Below the pieces are notes generated by a model. It was not told the DNA's origin and did no database searches. It was given only the letters and a program-made list of their open reading frames with translations. A DNA stretch of 64,000 nt from Pseudozyma flocculosa PF-1. Lineage: Eukaryota; Basidiomycota; Ustilaginomycetes; Ustilaginales; Ustilaginaceae. Positions 54,901 to 64,000 of this stretch are shown here, one piece after another (positions within the stretch are counted from its first letter, which is position 1; each line of letters begins with the position of its first letter). Location: contig NW_006920883.1 of the NCBI RefSeq assembly GCF_000417875.1, forward strand, positions 133,840-197,839, in the 5' to 3' direction. A program made the position numbers and the translations under genes.

Positions 54901-55705
54901 TCCGGGTAGCGGCCGTTGATGATGCCCGAGAGGTAGAAGAGCTTGGCGCCGTCGTAGATCTCGGTCCAGAAGCGCTGCTTGAGCCGCTTCTTGGTGGCCC
55001 GCAGCGTCTTTGACTTTTTGATCAGGTCGAGGTGGGTCAGCACGCCAATGACCTTGGGGAAGCCGTGCGACTGCAGCACGTTGAGGAACTCCATCGTCTC
55101 CATCTCGAAGCCGAAGCTGCCGTCGATCATGAGCAGCACCAGGTCGGCCACCTTGCCAATGTCGATCATCGAGTTGATGTCGTTGTTGCACTCGACAAAC
55201 GTGATCCGCCGCTTCTTGCCCGCCACCACCGTCACCGGGCCCTTGATCTCGGCAATCGTGTGTTTGGTGTACCGCCGGATCAGGCTGCGCATCAGCGTCG
55301 TCTTGCCAACGCCCTCGGGACCCACGACGGCCACAATAATCGGCGGCGGCTCGTCCTCGGGCGTGCGGTCCGCCATCGGCACATGGTATCGCTTCTGGTT
55401 CTTTTCCGCATTCCGCCGGATCTGCTTTTCAGCCGTGCGCGGGTTGGCAGAGATGAACGCCTGTCGCAGTGGCGGGCAGAGCGAGGGGCCGCAGAGCGAG
55501 GGGCCGCACAGTATCGTGGCGGAGGAGTAGAGATTGTCGTTCAGGTCGGTCGTCAGCCGAGCCACGCCGCGCCGCGCCTCGCCGCACGGGTACTCACCTT
55601 TGCATTGAAGCCGTTCTGGTGCTTGCTCGCCCGCTTGGCCTTTTCCGACTTGGGCCCCGCCTGGGCCTTGCGGTGCGCCTTGTTGGTCTGCTGGGCGTCG
55701 GCCAT
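51974..55705 (-). CDS. BMS1: Ribosome biogenesis GTPase BMS1
   Basis: Three exons (55705-55598, 55460-52261, 52166-51974) give 1166 residues, close to the yeast length of 1183. BMS1 is a nucleolar GTPase of the small-subunit processome that works with Rcl1 in 18S rRNA maturation. The N-terminus (MADAQQTNKAHRKAQAGPK) continues through KHQNGFNAK, joined by splicing to AFISANPRTAEKQIRR. The P-loop is GPEGVGKTTLMRSLI near residue 80. A conserved LTHLDLIKKSKTLRATKKRL and the AARP2CN region (YGYLRGTHLRSSQRVHIPGA) follow. Long acidic Asp/Glu blocks fill the middle. The C-terminal half has FYGPGSAPNTGFCAFN and AWYSIQPRRFYNPVTSLL. The last exon supplies the basic tail (RRDKQTERRAVKAKEAEKQ). Confidence 0.95.
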
Positions 55706-56192
55706 CGTGGCGGCACGAGCGGAGGCGGCAGTCGCAGTGGCGAGCTAGGGTCGCAGCGCGGCGCGGCGCGGGTCGGGTCGGGTCGGGTCGGGTGAGGCGG
55801 TGGCCCTCGCCGATTACGAAAGATGCGGTGGGTATGAAGACGGTCGAGGCGGTGCGATCAGTTCGCCGGCGATACAGGGATGGCGTCGCGAACGGGTGGC
55901 AAGGATGGTGGACGGAGCGCGAGAGAGAGGGGCTTGGAAGATGCCGACCCCGTGGAGGCAGCAGCCAGTCTAAGATCTCGCCCAAAATTTTGAACGGCGC
56001 AGGCGGCCCCACAGCCCGCCAGGAAAAAATCACAAAGCCTTGGCCAGACAGGGTCCCCCGCTCGGCTTAGGTAAGCAGCCGAGCGCGGCCCTTTCGCTCG
56101 GCCCGGAGCGCTCGCTCGATCTTGTGCGACCCCCGCGGCACCTTGTGTGCGCTGGCAAGCCCTAGCCTTTTGTCCGCCATCCCACCAACCAC

Positions 56193-56228
56193 CATCCTCC
56201 TATCCTCCTATCCTCCTATCCTCCTATC
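56193..56228 (+). repeat. CTCCTATC tandem repeat
   Basis: About four copies of an 8-bp unit lie in the leader or promoter DNA between BMS1 and the zinc-finger gene. Confidence 0.8.
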
Positions 56229-56528
56229 CACCTCCCGACGACCGTCCACTCCCATCGTCCACCGAGGCCCGCCATCGACCTCTCGCCTGCCTCTATAAAC
56301 GCGCATTGCCCGCACTCTGCTGCGCCTCCTCTTGATCCCTGCCGCTCGCGTTCACCGTCGCCATCGTCGCTGCGCCCTGCTGCGCGCGCTCACCTTGCCT
56401 TGCATTCGCCCTCACAGGTCTTTCTCAGCCGTCGCTTGGTGGCCATAATCACTCCCCTCTTCCTAGCTGCTCCTCTGTCTGCCTCGCACGGCCTGCCCTT
56501 GCCTCGCTGCCTTGTCGAGGTCCCCGCA

Positions 56529-56736
56529 ATGCATCCCGTGAGTCCCCGCCTCGCTCCTCCCTCGAGACCACCATACGCCGCCCCTGCCGCCGTCCCACTG
56601 ACGCCCCCCCTGCCGCCTTTTCACTGACGCCCCTTTCCACTCGTCTCGTCCGCCGCGGCCACAGATCTCTACCGTAGCCCTCGCCGCCGTAGCAAATGCG
56701 CGTATGATGTTCCCGGCCGAAATCGCAACCCCATAG
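56529..56736 (+). CDS. Possible two-exon micro-gene of 26 codons
   Basis: ATGCATCCC is followed directly by a strong donor (GTGAGT at 56538). The intron of 127 nt has CTGAC branch-like sequences and a CAG acceptor ending at 56664. The second exon, 56665-56736, begins ISTVALAAVANARMM and ends with TAG. The spliced frame has 26 codons. A TATAAA box lies 230 nt upstream. The three-codon first exon copies the structure of prefoldin 4. No homologue is recognised; it could also be a non-coding spliced transcript or chance. Confidence 0.25.
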
Positions 56737-57164
56737 CCCAAGCCCCGAGATTAAGACTGCATCGCCGCCCCACCCGATGTCTGGCCCCCCGATATTTACG
56801 GCGCGGTCCCAGCGTGAACTGGCCTGCTGCCCCTACACGTACTTTGCCTCCACGCCGCACAGGCCGCGGCGTTGCAGCTCGCGCGAAGAAGCTTGCAGGC
56901 CAGGCCACAGGCTCGCTCCCCGACCAGCGCCGCCGCCCAGAGGCAGCGTGCTGCAGGCATGCACACCGGACTGTCTGGCCTGGCCGCCTGACCTGCACCG
57001 CCGTCGCTGGTCAGGCTCAGCAAGCAGGCAGGCAGGCCTGCTAGGGCACCAGGACGGCGGCTGACTCACCGTCGCTGGGATTCGTCGGCCCACACCCGGC
57101 GCTGGACAGCACACCGGACCGCACCCGCTGGCCTGCCGACCCCCTGCCTGCGGACTCGGCATCG

Positions 57165-57344
57165 NNNNNNNNNNNNNNNNNNNNNNNNNNNNNNNNNNNN
57201 NNNNNNNNNNNNNNNNNNNNNNNNNNNNNNNNNNNNNNNNNNNNNNNNNNNNNNNNNNNNNNNNNNNNNNNNNNNNNNNNNNNNNNNNNNNNNNNNNNNN
57301 NNNNNNNNNNNNNNNNNNNNNNNNNNNNNNNNNNNNNNNNNNNN
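57165..57344. other. Assembly gap (180 N)
   Basis: A run of 180 undetermined bases lies in GC-rich, GCCTG-repeat DNA upstream of the zinc-finger gene. The true length may differ. Confidence 1.
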
Positions 57345-57556
57345 CCTTGCCAGCCCGCTCAGTGGTAGGGACCCAGGTCCAGGCTCGTCCGGTCTGTCCG
57401 ACCGCGAGCCCAGCCTCCCCTCGCGCGTCGCGCCCAGGCACCTCGCCAGTCTGCCTTTGCGATGGGCGAGCTGGACGGCCAGGATAACGCCAGAGTCGCC
57501 CTCGCCGCGTCAGAGGCGCCCCCTCCTCCGCGCGCGATAGGCCCACCAGCGAGGCC

Positions 57557-57568
57557 ATATATATAAGG
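57557..57568 (+). promoter_or_regulatory. TATA box of the zinc-finger gene
   Basis: The sequence ATATATATAAGG lies about 95 nt before the ATG at 57661, in otherwise GC-rich DNA. It is a strong TATA match at a usual distance. Confidence 0.6.
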
Positions 57569-57660
57569 CCGACCCCGCCCTGACCCTCTCGCCCCCTCTT
57601 CCACCGCAGCGCCCCCCCCAGTATCGCAGCGCCCCCCAGCGTATTGCAGCACCTCCAGCA

Positions 57661-58599
57661 ATGCCGCCCATCCGCTCATCCTCGTCCCCCTCGGCCTCGG
57701 CTTCGGCCTCGACCTCGGCGACCTCGCCTCCCACCGACTCCCACCCGCACGCCTGCACCGTCGAGGGCTGCGGAAAGACGTTCACCAAGCGCAAGCAGCT
57801 CTATGATCACCGAAGCTATGTCCATTCCGGCCGCACCTACGCTTGCCACCACAAGGGTTGTAGCTTCAAGGCGAAGACCACCTCGAATCTCAACAAGCAC
57901 CTGCGCACGCACGTCGATGTCCGCCCCTACCCGTGCGAGCATGCGGGCTGCGACTTTGCTGCCAAGACGGCCGCGCAGCTGAAGAACCACAGCCTCTCGC
58001 ACCCGGCCCCCGGCGAGACCGCGCCGCGCGGCTACGTCTGCGACTGGCCCGACTGCGGCAAGGTCCTGACGACCGAGGCGAGACTGTCGGCCCACCGCAC
58101 GCTGCACACCGGCACGCAGCGTTACGTGTGCCCTGTCGAGGGCTGCGACAAAAAGTACAACGGTCAGGCCCCTCTCGACGAGCACCTGATGGTCCACAAC
58201 GGCGAACGCCCCTACGCCTGCGACCACGAGGGCTGTGCTTACGCCTGCACTAACAGCGCCTCCCTCAACGAGCACAAGCGCTCGCACCTTGCCAAGGAGG
58301 AGCGACCCTTGGTCCCCTGCGACTACCTGGGCTGCGACAAGGCGTTCGTCAGTACCTCGGCCATGGCCTACCACCGCCTTGACCACGAGCCGCTTGACCT
58401 GGCCAAGAAGCCGCCCAAGAAGAAGAAGAAGCACCGCACGGCCGCCTCGGAGGACCGCAAGCGCCGACGCCTCCTCAGGCGCCAAGAGGAAGAGGAGGCC
58501 AGGCAGCGCGGCGAGGTGCTGCCGGGCGACGAGGAAGACGACGACGACGACAGCGCCGAAAAGGCCCTCTTCGGCATCGACGCAGCCTGCTTCGTCTAA
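57661..58599 (+). CDS. C2H2 zinc-finger protein with seven fingers (TFIIIA-like layout)
   Basis: The single exon encodes 312 residues. After a Ser/Ala/Thr-rich N-terminus of about 30 residues come seven tandem C2H2 fingers at about residues 31-245. Each has two Cys about five residues apart, and most end in H-x3-H. Examples are CTVEGCGKTFTKRKQLYDH, CHHKGCSFKAKTTSNLNKH and CDYLGCDKAFVSTSAMAYH. The C-x4-C spacing and tandem order recall TFIIIA and related nucleic-acid-binding proteins. A Lys-rich stretch (KKPPKKKKKHR) may be a nuclear localisation signal, followed by an acidic Asp/Glu run. It ends KALFGIDAACFV. It probably binds DNA or 5S rRNA, but true TFIIIA usually has nine fingers, so orthology is uncertain. 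Confidence 0.82.
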   Translation: MPPIRSSSSPSASASASTSATSPPTDSHPHACTVEGCGKTFTKRKQLYDHRSYVHSGRTYACHHKGCSFKAKTTSNLNKHLRTHVDVRPYPCEHAGCDFAAKTAAQLKNHSLSHPAPGETAPRGYVCDWPDCGKVLTTEARLSAHRTLHTGTQRYVCPVEGCDKKYNGQAPLDEHLMVHNGERPYACDHEGCAYACTNSASLNEHKRSHLAKEERPLVPCDYLGCDKAFVSTSAMAYHRLDHEPLDLAKKPPKKKKKHRTAASEDRKRRRLLRRQEEEEARQRGEVLPGDEEDDDDDSAEKALFGIDAACFV

Positions 58600-59700
58600 G
58601 GCGCTGGATCCTCTCGGCGCTTCGATGCGCCTCGCTCGTTGCACGTCGCCAGCGCGGGCGAATCTCGTCGTCAAAGCAAGGCCAACGACGCGCATCACAA
58701 GCAGGCCAGGGCAAGGCCCCGGCGATTGATGCGGTGTAACGCCGCTCCTCGTCAGCGCTATCCATGCCAAGCCCACTTTCCTCTCGCGCAGATCCCTGTC
58801 TCGCTGCCTCGCCCATCGATCGGCACCCATGTGTTTGGCCCGACCTCTCTACCCACTCTTTCGTAGCCAGCAGATCCTGCACTCCCGCTCGCCGCCCCTC
58901 GTCCACGTCGGTATCGTTGTCTCGGTAGTAGGTCGCACTCTACAGTGGCGCCGCCATCATGGCCGCCGCCTGATCGGTCTACGCTCGTCCACAACCACAC
59001 GGCCACCTAGGCTCGTCGATCCGTCCAAGCGAAATGGCCTACGTTCTGCCGCACCCTGTCTTTGTACCCCTCCGGCTGCGAATGACCCCACCTGCGGCTC
59101 GAAATACCAGAGCCCAGCGCGAGGCTGCCCCAACGCGCATGTGCGAGCATCGGCGGAGGTCTGCGGCATCAGCTGCGAGTGGAGGAACAAGAGGGACGAG
59201 CTGATCAAACGGGATGAGCTCGACCCGAGGCTCAACGAAAGCACGTCGGCTGCGATGCACTCCCTACCCGTGACTCTCCACACTCTCTGGCACCCTTTCC
59301 GTAAGTACGAAGAGATCCGACAGAGCCAGAGGGATGAACAGCAAGGCCAGCACAGTTCCAAGTGCTCGACGCGTGGTCCGAGAGACACCGCTGAGAAAGA
59401 CAACGGACCTGGGCGGTGCGGCGAGCTTGACTGCCTTTCATTTCACCGAGGTGGGCGACGTCGAGACACCTGCCTTTGTGCCGCGCCGCGCCACGCCCAC
59501 TCGCACAGAGGGATGCCTCAAGGATGGGATTGGTATCTCACCATATCGAAGTCGATGGGCCGCTCTCACGCTCCGCTCCATGTATCGTCAGGAGCGCAAA
59601 GACGCACGGAAGCTCTGCGTACCATCATTTGGGCGCGTTTCTCCACACAAAATTTGCATTATAAATATATATATACAGTTTTTGGAGACGGACAAGAACA
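58600..59700. other. Intergenic region between zinc-finger and tRNA genes
   Basis: These 1.1 kb have no supported gene. A plus-strand frame contains MHSLPVTLHTLWHPF followed by a consensus donor (GTAAGTACG at 59300), but no matching downstream exon was found. The last 50 nt turn AT-rich, with a TATA-like tract at 59659-59676. Confidence 0.5.
59659..59676 (+). promoter_or_regulatory. TATA-like element upstream of the second tRNA
   Basis: TTATAAATATATATATA lies 25-42 nt before the tRNA gene, the same placement as the AT-rich element of tRNA-Phe. A TFIIIB-positioning role is inferred. Confidence 0.5.
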
Positions 59701-59796
59701 GCCCGTATAGCTAAGTGGTTAAGGCGCCACACTTGTACAATTCTCACCGAAAGTACGCATGTGGCGATACCGCAGGTTCAAATCCTGCTGCGGGCA
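59701..59796 (+). tRNA. tRNA, probably Thr (anticodon TGT), with a 21-nt intron
   Basis: The acceptor stem GCCCGTA pairs with TGCGGGC and the discriminator is A. The D arm is GCT/GGC, the anticodon stem CCACA/TGTGG, and the T arm GCAGG/CCTGC with loop TTCAAAT. The loop CTTGTA-A reads TGT. An intron at 59738-59758 sits after position 37. A box and B box (GTTCAAATCC) are present. The variable loop (59765-59771) has seven nt, long for a class I tRNA, so the isotype is less sure than the tRNA call. Tyr was considered because of the D-arm pattern, but the stem pairing and G1-C72 argue against it. Confidence 0.8.
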
Positions 59797-59799
59797 GCC

Positions 59800-59806
59800 T
59801 TTTTTT
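59800..59806 (+). terminator. Pol III T-run terminator of the second tRNA
   Basis: Seven T residues begin three nt after the tRNA end, a strong RNA polymerase III terminator. Confidence 0.8.
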
Positions 59807-60918
59807 AAGCGGCGGAGTTGTCTCAGGACGCTCTGGGAGCGTTCTTTTGCAAGTTCTGAAGGTGTAGGAAGGCGAATGGATCGATGGGAGCGAAAATATC
59901 GAGCGGGGAGGTGGTGGCACGGGTGGCGGCGGGTGGAGGCGGGCGCTGTTTTTTTCCCTGAGCGCGGCGAGGGTCGCTTCGGCCCCCCACCTGCACGGGC
60001 TGCAGGTCCGGGGACGTCACCGGGTGCCATCCGGGGCGCAGTGCCTGCGAACGGTCGAGCCGACTGCCGGTACCTTGCCGGGTCACTTGGCTGGGGAGCA
60101 GGCAGGCGGTACTGTGGCCAGCCTGGCCAGCGCGGCACGTCCGCGAGGCAGACCTTCCGGGCTGGGGTGTGAGGCTCGACCTCGTCTCGCAGCTGTGCCC
60201 AGGCTCGACTCTTCTGCTCCTCCTCGCACAGTCGCACATGGCCGATGACGATCGCGGAGCAGATGGAGAGACTGGGACCGAGTGTCAGGACCGCTGCGTA
60301 CCGCCGAACAGACGAGGCAGGACCGTCGATTCCTTCCCTCGCGTGAGCCCACTGACGAGCTGCTTGACGGCCATCTGCCAGTCTGCATAACGCTGCGCTG
60401 CTACTCCGGCCTACTCGTATGACTGGTCAAGCGGCGTCGCTCTGACCCTATGCCTGCCCTGTTCTGCTGCCCTGCTGCAACGCGTTGGTGGTCGACAAGG
60501 TTCGGGGCGTAGAGAAAAATCGCTACGCATCCGCACCCTCTCTGTGTCGGGACTGGGCCGCCTGTGGCATTGCGCTGCCCAGAGGCGCCGAAGGAGGGCC
60601 GATCTTATGAATCACTCCCTGAGAGCCTGCTCGATGGCCACAACTAGCTTCGGCACTTGCCGCAGCAGCTGTATAGCTCCGTCTCTCGGCGGAGCCAAAA
60701 TTCACAGGCCAAGCGCGGCGTGGCGGCTGGTCGGGCCAGTCTTGCCAGCCTGCCCATCTCAGCGGCCACGCACCTTTTCCCTCTGCCTGTCGCTTGTATT
60801 GCTGGCTCCCCGCCCCTCGTTTCCAGCACATTCCCCTCACTCCTCGCCGCTTGTCCTTTCTCTCCACCACTTCGTCTCCTCCCGCCTCATCGTATCCGCA
60901 CACCCAGCCTTCTTCGAC
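59807..60918. other. Intergenic region upstream of the recombinase-like gene
   Basis: These 1.1 kb have no supported gene. If the downstream gene is the first gene of a mobile element, its left end should lie here or nearer the tRNA. No clear inverted repeat or target-site repeat could be recognised by eye without the right end. The part before 60919 is CT-rich leader-like. Confidence 0.5.
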
Positions 60919-63900
60919 ATGGCCACACCTCCGCCCGTCCACGAGCCGGTCGCGGCCGCAGGCATCGAGCGCCCTGCGGATGACCAGCAGCGCGCGACAG
61001 CCCGACAGAGGGGCCGCCGCCTCATGGCGAGCGTTCGCCTGGACGAGCTGCTCGCCGAGTACGACAACCCGAGCGAGCCCGTGCCGGTCGGAGACGGCGC
61101 GCCTGGCCAGGCGTATCGAGAGGGTCGGGCCGAGGGCCTCGTCCTCGGGTTCGCCGACCAATGGCTCGCCGAGGGCCAGGCCGAGGGCTTCGAGACGGCT
61201 GAGGAGCTACTCGCCTCGAACGTGGTGCTCGACCGCGCGTTTTGGCTGATGTTCGCCATCGCGCTCTGCCAGCCCTTTCCACACCGCAAGGCCGACGATA
61301 TTCTCGATCGGTCCAACGAGGTCGAGCTTCGCACCCGCTCCCAAGTCACCGTCGTGGCCGATTTCCACAACGCCCTGGCCGCACACAACCGCCTCCGCCC
61401 GCACGTCGCCCCCGTCGACGCCGAGCTCAGGAAGGCCGGCATCGCCACCATCAAATCGCCGCACGTGGTCGAAAGGTACGGCCTCCTGGCCACCCAGCGG
61501 TACACAAAGGATTGGGCGACCTATGACAACCTCGTCGTCCTCGTCAAGGCGGCGCTCGGCCCCGAGGCTGCCGGCCTCTTCCGCAACGCTCGGGAGCGCG
61601 TCTGCTTCGCGCTGCTCGTCAGTCTGGTCTTCTTCGCCGGCGCGCGCCCGGGCGACGTCGTTCGGAGCGGCTCGTACGCCGACAAGCCCATGTACCAGCT
61701 CTGCTGGCGGGACGTGCACTTCTTCGTTCAGCTCGTCGACGACAGGATGACCCTCTGCGTGCTCCTGACCATTCGCGCCATGAAGGGCCAGAAGGAAGAC
61801 CAGAACAAATTGTAAGTCCACGGTCCAGGAGCGTCGCATTGGGTGTGGAACTTGGAGCTGATCGACGATCCCCTCCTTTCTCACAGCCGCCGCGTCGTCA
61901 TGCGCACCATCCCGGAGATGCCGGGCATGGTCTGCCCGGTGTGGCTCCTCGCCTGCCTCGCGATCGACGACTGCGCCATCGAAGGGGTCACGAGCCCGCG
62001 CCAGCTCGACGTCGAGCGCCTCTCCCCGGACGTCCTCAACCAGGGAACCGGCCGCTTCGAGCTGCCGACCAAGCAGCATCTCGCCGACGTCGCCGTCTTT
62101 CGCAAGTTCGCTCCGAAGGGCTTGATCGACCTCAGGACCAACCCAAACGCCAGTCGCGAGTGCGAGTGGGTCGTCACAGATGAAGGCAGCACCTACAGCG
62201 ACATGGCCATCGTGTTCGACCGCGCCCGTCGATTCAGCTTTCCCCTTGTCACCTACTACTCCTTCCGCCGCATGGGCATCACCCTCGCCCACCGCCCGGA
62301 TATCCTCCCGCAAGACGCTCGTGCCGCCGCCGGTCACAGGCCCGACAGCCGCGTCCAGGACGACCACTACCTTCCCCCCGAGACCCTCTTCGATCTCATG
62401 GGCATCGCCGTCCTCGGGGCTCAGAACAAGAACGCCATTTCGTTCTACGGGGCCACCTTTGTCGGCAAGGCGCCCGAGCTCACCCGAGCCGAGCTGCAGC
62501 AGATCCAGCAGGATCCTCGCGTCGTGCGTGCGCGCAACGACTACGAGGCAGTGAGTATCAGCGGGGCCGTTCTTCTCGGTCGGAGGCCGTGGGCTGATCC
62601 GCGTGCTCCTGCCCTCGGCCCCAACAGTTCAAGGCGCAGGGCCCGACCCGTTCGGAGAGGAAGCAAGTCTACGGCCGCCTGAGCGCACTGCTCGTCAAGG
62701 TGCGAAAGGAGATCCTCAACAAGCGCGAGCAGGACCGGGTTGCCAGCTTCCGCAACCAGGCTCTTGCGGGCCTCCTGCTTGACTCGGACGTCCCGGTTCG
62801 ACCGCCCACGAGCGACGCCGCAGCATCGAGGACCGTCGCGGCCGTCCCGATCGAGAGCCTCGACAACGAAAGCTCCTTCGAGGATACCATCGTCGCTTGC
62901 CTGTCCGCCTCGGACTCCCTCGCCGAGCAGGCCGACGTCCGACCGCAGAGCGACTTCGCCTACATCCTCGACGACGACGACGACGTCGAAGGGGAGATTG
63001 TCTCGACGCACGACATCCAGCAGCACCTCGAGGCTCGCAAACAAGGCGCCGTCAAGCCCGTCTTCACCGTCTCCGACAAGCAGACCTGCACCGAACGCAT
63101 GCTCGAGATCCGCCTCGGTCCGCAGGAACACCCGCGCAAGGTCCGAGCCCTGTACGCCGTGCTCGTCCGCCTAGCGAGGGGCTTCAATGCGCGAGAGGGC
63201 GTGCCCGAGATCGACTTTTCCCCACGCTTCGCCACCAAGGCGAGCAGGCCGACGTTTTCGGGATTCTTCGAGCTCGCTATGCACGACGACAGCACAAGGA
63301 CCAACGCCGCAAAGTCGCTGCCTCAGGAATGCGAGTGCGGCGAGCATCGTCACGAGCAGTGGACCCGTGCCTACTGGGTCCACCACCTCGACCAGTGCCG
63401 CACCAAGAACCTCAAGGTCATCCTCGGTGGGTCCGCCGTGGTGGCGAGCGAGCGGCTGCCCTGCTGCTGTCTCGCTGCTGTCTCGCTGCTGTCTCGCTGC
63501 TGTCTCGCTGCTGTCTCGCTGCTGTCTCGCTGCTGTCTCGCTGCTGTCTCGCTGCTGTCTCGCTGCTGACTTCGGCTTCTTCATCCTTGTTCCCCGGCGA
63601 CAGATGCCGAGCTCGAGGAGCACTCCGAAAAGCACAGCTGCGGCGTCACCCGAGGACACAAGGACCTGACCACCTGCGGCTGCAAGCTCCAAGACGGCAC
63701 CATCTGCAAGTTCTCGGCCGGCGACAAGACCGACTACCGCAGCCTCGACAGCGTGCTGCTCACGATCCACCGCCAGTGCTCCCACGGCTGGATCGATAAG
63801 TCGCCCAACTCGCTCGTCCTCACGTCGGCGGGCAACTACCTCGTCGGTCCGGTCGCCGTCGAGCAGTACTTCGCCGCCAAGCTCCCGACCGAGGGCATCC

Positions 63901-64000
63901 CGCTCAAGGACCAGGTCCAGGACGGCGGCTGGGACACCCGCGTCTGCCTGTGGTGCCTCCTCGACAAGTACCTGGCACCGAGCGAGCGCTTGCGAGACCA
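60919..64000 (+). CDS. DUF3435-like tyrosine recombinase (Starship captain-like), 3' end outside the window
   Basis: Four exons are visible (60919-61811, 61887-62550, 62628-63426, 63604-64000), giving 917 residues so far. The introns have GTAAGT, GTGAGT or GTGGGT donors and CAG acceptors, and frames join cleanly. The core resembles DUF3435: ERVCFALLVSLVFFAGARPG carries the box I arginine (R243), followed by LCWRDVHFFV, a VLLTIRAMKG segment and CPVWLLACLAID. Box II is TYYSFRRMGI (about 420-428), with Tyr where His is usual in H-x-x-R. Y485 in AISFYGATF, after VLGAQNKN, is the candidate nucleophile. A Cys/His-rich region (CECGEHRHEQW, then HSCGVTRGH and CGCKLQDGTIC) suggests zinc binding. Such enzymes cut and rejoin DNA to move Starship or Crypton-type elements. 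Family membership is by motif reading only. Confidence 0.7.
63464..63562 (+). repeat. 11-bp minisatellite (nine copies) inside an intron
   Basis: Nine exact tandem copies of ctgctgtctcg fill most of the 177-nt third intron (63427-63603) of the recombinase-like gene. The unspliced frame soon hits a stop, so the intron call is firm. Confidence 0.9.

Larger units (their letters stand above)
55706..57660. other. Region between BMS1 and the zinc-finger gene, with an assembly gap
   Basis: This 1.95 kb holds the BMS1 promoter (with GGGTC repeats near 55770-55795), an 8-bp CTCCTATC repeat at about 56193-56228, a TATAAA at 56294-56299, a possible micro-gene at 56529-56736, and GGCCTGG-rich sequence at 56880-57160. 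Bases 57165-57344 are 180 N. No other gene is supported. Confidence 0.55.

Noticed and set aside
58829..59710. 293-codon plus-strand frame before the second tRNA
   Set aside because: It runs into the tRNA gene and changes character along its length. A GTAAGT donor inside it has no convincing acceptor partner.
59701..59796. tRNA-Tyr (GTA) reading of the second tRNA
   Set aside because: It would need a CACAC anticodon stem without a partner strand, whereas CCACA/TGTGG pairs perfectly and gives TGT.
63464..63562. Possible CRISPR-like array
   Set aside because: The units are 11 bp, directly adjacent and without spacers, so this is a minisatellite inside a fungal intron.

Overview
The window is nuclear DNA of a GC-rich fungus. 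Short GT-AG introns (about 75 to 200 nt) interrupt many genes, two tRNA genes carry introns 3' of the anticodon, and the proteins have long Ser/Ala/Pro-rich or acidic disordered stretches. The gene set (Rap1 with BRCT, Myb and RCT domains, shugoshin, ENA-type ATPase, UPF0643, EMC6) and the compact intron style fit a basidiomycete, probably of the smut lineage (Ustilaginomycotina). The species is not identified. There is one assembly gap (180 N at 57165-57344), and genes are cut by both window edges.

Layout: 1-596 (-) partial disordered protein; 3341-4816 (+) PI-PLC-like phosphodiesterase; 5169-6977 (-) mitochondrial-type protein of unknown function; 8041-8657 (+) LC8 dynein light chain; 8848-10866 (-) DnaJC28/DUF1992 mitochondrial protein; 11322-13871 (-) ALG1 mannosyltransferase; 14425-15025 (+) prefoldin subunit 4; 15215-16234 (-) UPF0643 protein; 17269-17964 (+) DUF1772 membrane protein; 18256-19623 (-) secreted GH28 enzyme; 22115-25961 (-) shugoshin; 29340-34997 (+) Rap1; 35340-36061 (-) nitroreductase; 36865-38352 (-) MFS monocarboxylate-type transporter; 39994-41117 (+) SF3b4/Hsh49; 41305-41976 (-) EMC6; 42371-43440 (+) mitochondrial-type unknown protein; 43734-47347 (-) ENA-type cation ATPase; a 4.3 kb gene-poor stretch; 51624-51738 (+) tRNA-Phe; 51974-55705 (-) BMS1; 57661-58599 (+) seven-finger C2H2 protein; 59701-59796 (+) tRNA, probably Thr; 60919 to the end (+) a large DUF3435-like tyrosine-recombinase gene cut by the window edge.

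Most genes are conserved housekeeping genes in chromosome biology (Sgo1, Rap1), RNA and ribosome biogenesis (SF3b4, BMS1), protein folding and membrane insertion (prefoldin, EMC6), glycosylation (ALG1) and ion transport (ENA). There is no operon-like grouping; neighbours are mainly divergent or convergent pairs. SGO1 and RAP1 are head to head across 3.4 kb of low-complexity GC-rich DNA.

The most unusual locus is the right end. A four-exon gene encodes a protein with the arginine box of tyrosine recombinases, a Y-x-x-R box in place of H-x-x-R, a candidate tyrosine nucleophile, and a Cys/His-rich C-terminal region. This resembles the DUF3435 family, which includes the captain recombinases of Starship giant mobile elements. 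It lies about 1.1 kb downstream of an intron-containing tRNA gene, and its cargo, if any, lies outside the window.
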